Below are positions 5,360 to 5,388 of a stretch of 5,388 bases of DNA, piece by piece. The DNA is from Oxalobacteraceae bacterium (GTDB lineage: Bacteria > Pseudomonadota > Gammaproteobacteria > Burkholderiales > Burkholderiaceae_D), in assembly GCA_027485535.1 (NCBI GenBank), contig JAIXQV010000259.1, positions 1 through 5,388 of the forward strand. The letters run 5' to 3'. Positions within the stretch are counted from its first letter, which is position 1. Every line of letters starts with the position of its first letter. The translations under genes were made by a program, and so were the position numbers. Under the pieces are notes generated by a model. That model was not told the origin of the DNA. It saw only the letters and a list, made by a program, of their open reading frames with translations, and did no database searches.

Positions 5360-5388
5360 ATTATCTTCGGGCGGCTAGTCACTGTCAA
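5360..5388 (-). promoter_or_regulatory. Strong sigma-70 promoter of the tRNA gene, stringent type
   Basis: On the minus strand, a perfect -35 TTGACA (5383-5388) is followed by a 17-base spacer and then GATAAT (5360-5365), five of six consensus bases. Transcription would start near 5353, about six bases before the mature tRNA 5' end at 5347. The bases after the -10 box (GTCGGGC) form a GC-rich discriminator, as in stable-RNA promoters under ppGpp control. The -35 box sits exactly at the window edge. Confidence 0.8.

Noticed and set aside
5353..5372. GCCCGA/TCGGGC hairpin as a terminator
   Set aside because: It has no T-run on either strand and coincides with the -10 and start region of the tRNA promoter, so it is better read as part of the promoter and discriminator.

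Overview
The window looks like chromosomal DNA from a Gram-negative proteobacterium, most likely a betaproteobacterium. That placement rests on three things: the gene order miaB-phoH(ybeZ)-ybeY-corC(ybeX), an H-NS-like protein with the short betaproteobacterial layout, and the general composition. No species can be named from the sequence alone.

Left part (1-3263, minus strand): a compact housekeeping operon. miaB (tRNA methylthiotransferase) is followed after 10 bases by a PhoH-like ATPase gene (ybeZ) that probably starts at TTG. The phoH end overlaps ybeY (16S rRNA maturation endonuclease) by 14 bases. After a 109-base gap comes the N-terminal third of corC/ybeX, cut by the left edge of the window. 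The set ties tRNA modification to rRNA processing and ribosome quality control; in E. coli the next gene would be lnt. A perfect TATAAT box with an extended -10 (TGC) lies 88 bases upstream of miaB.

Middle (3264-4159): a divergent intergenic region, then a plus-strand gene for an exported c-type heme protein of the DUF3365/Tll0287-like kind, with a signal peptide and one CVTCH heme motif.

Right part (4160-5388): an AT-rich spacer with a likely extended -10 promoter, then an H-NS family nucleoid protein gene. A small secreted proline-rich protein gene follows directly, its ATG codons overlapping or abutting the hns stop (TAATGATG). A 16-codon ORF then overlaps that gene's stop (ATGA). Next is a 21-residue ORF resembling the extreme N-terminus of a group 1 truncated hemoglobin, probably a gene remnant. 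The region closes with a bidirectional hairpin terminator between convergent units and a minus-strand CAU-anticodon tRNA (probably elongator Met) with its own near-consensus, stringent-type promoter at the window edge.

Most of the window is ordinary core genome. I found no convincing new multi-gene system. The least explained parts are the hns-linked secreted proline-rich protein with its overlapping micro-ORF, and the globin-like fragment.
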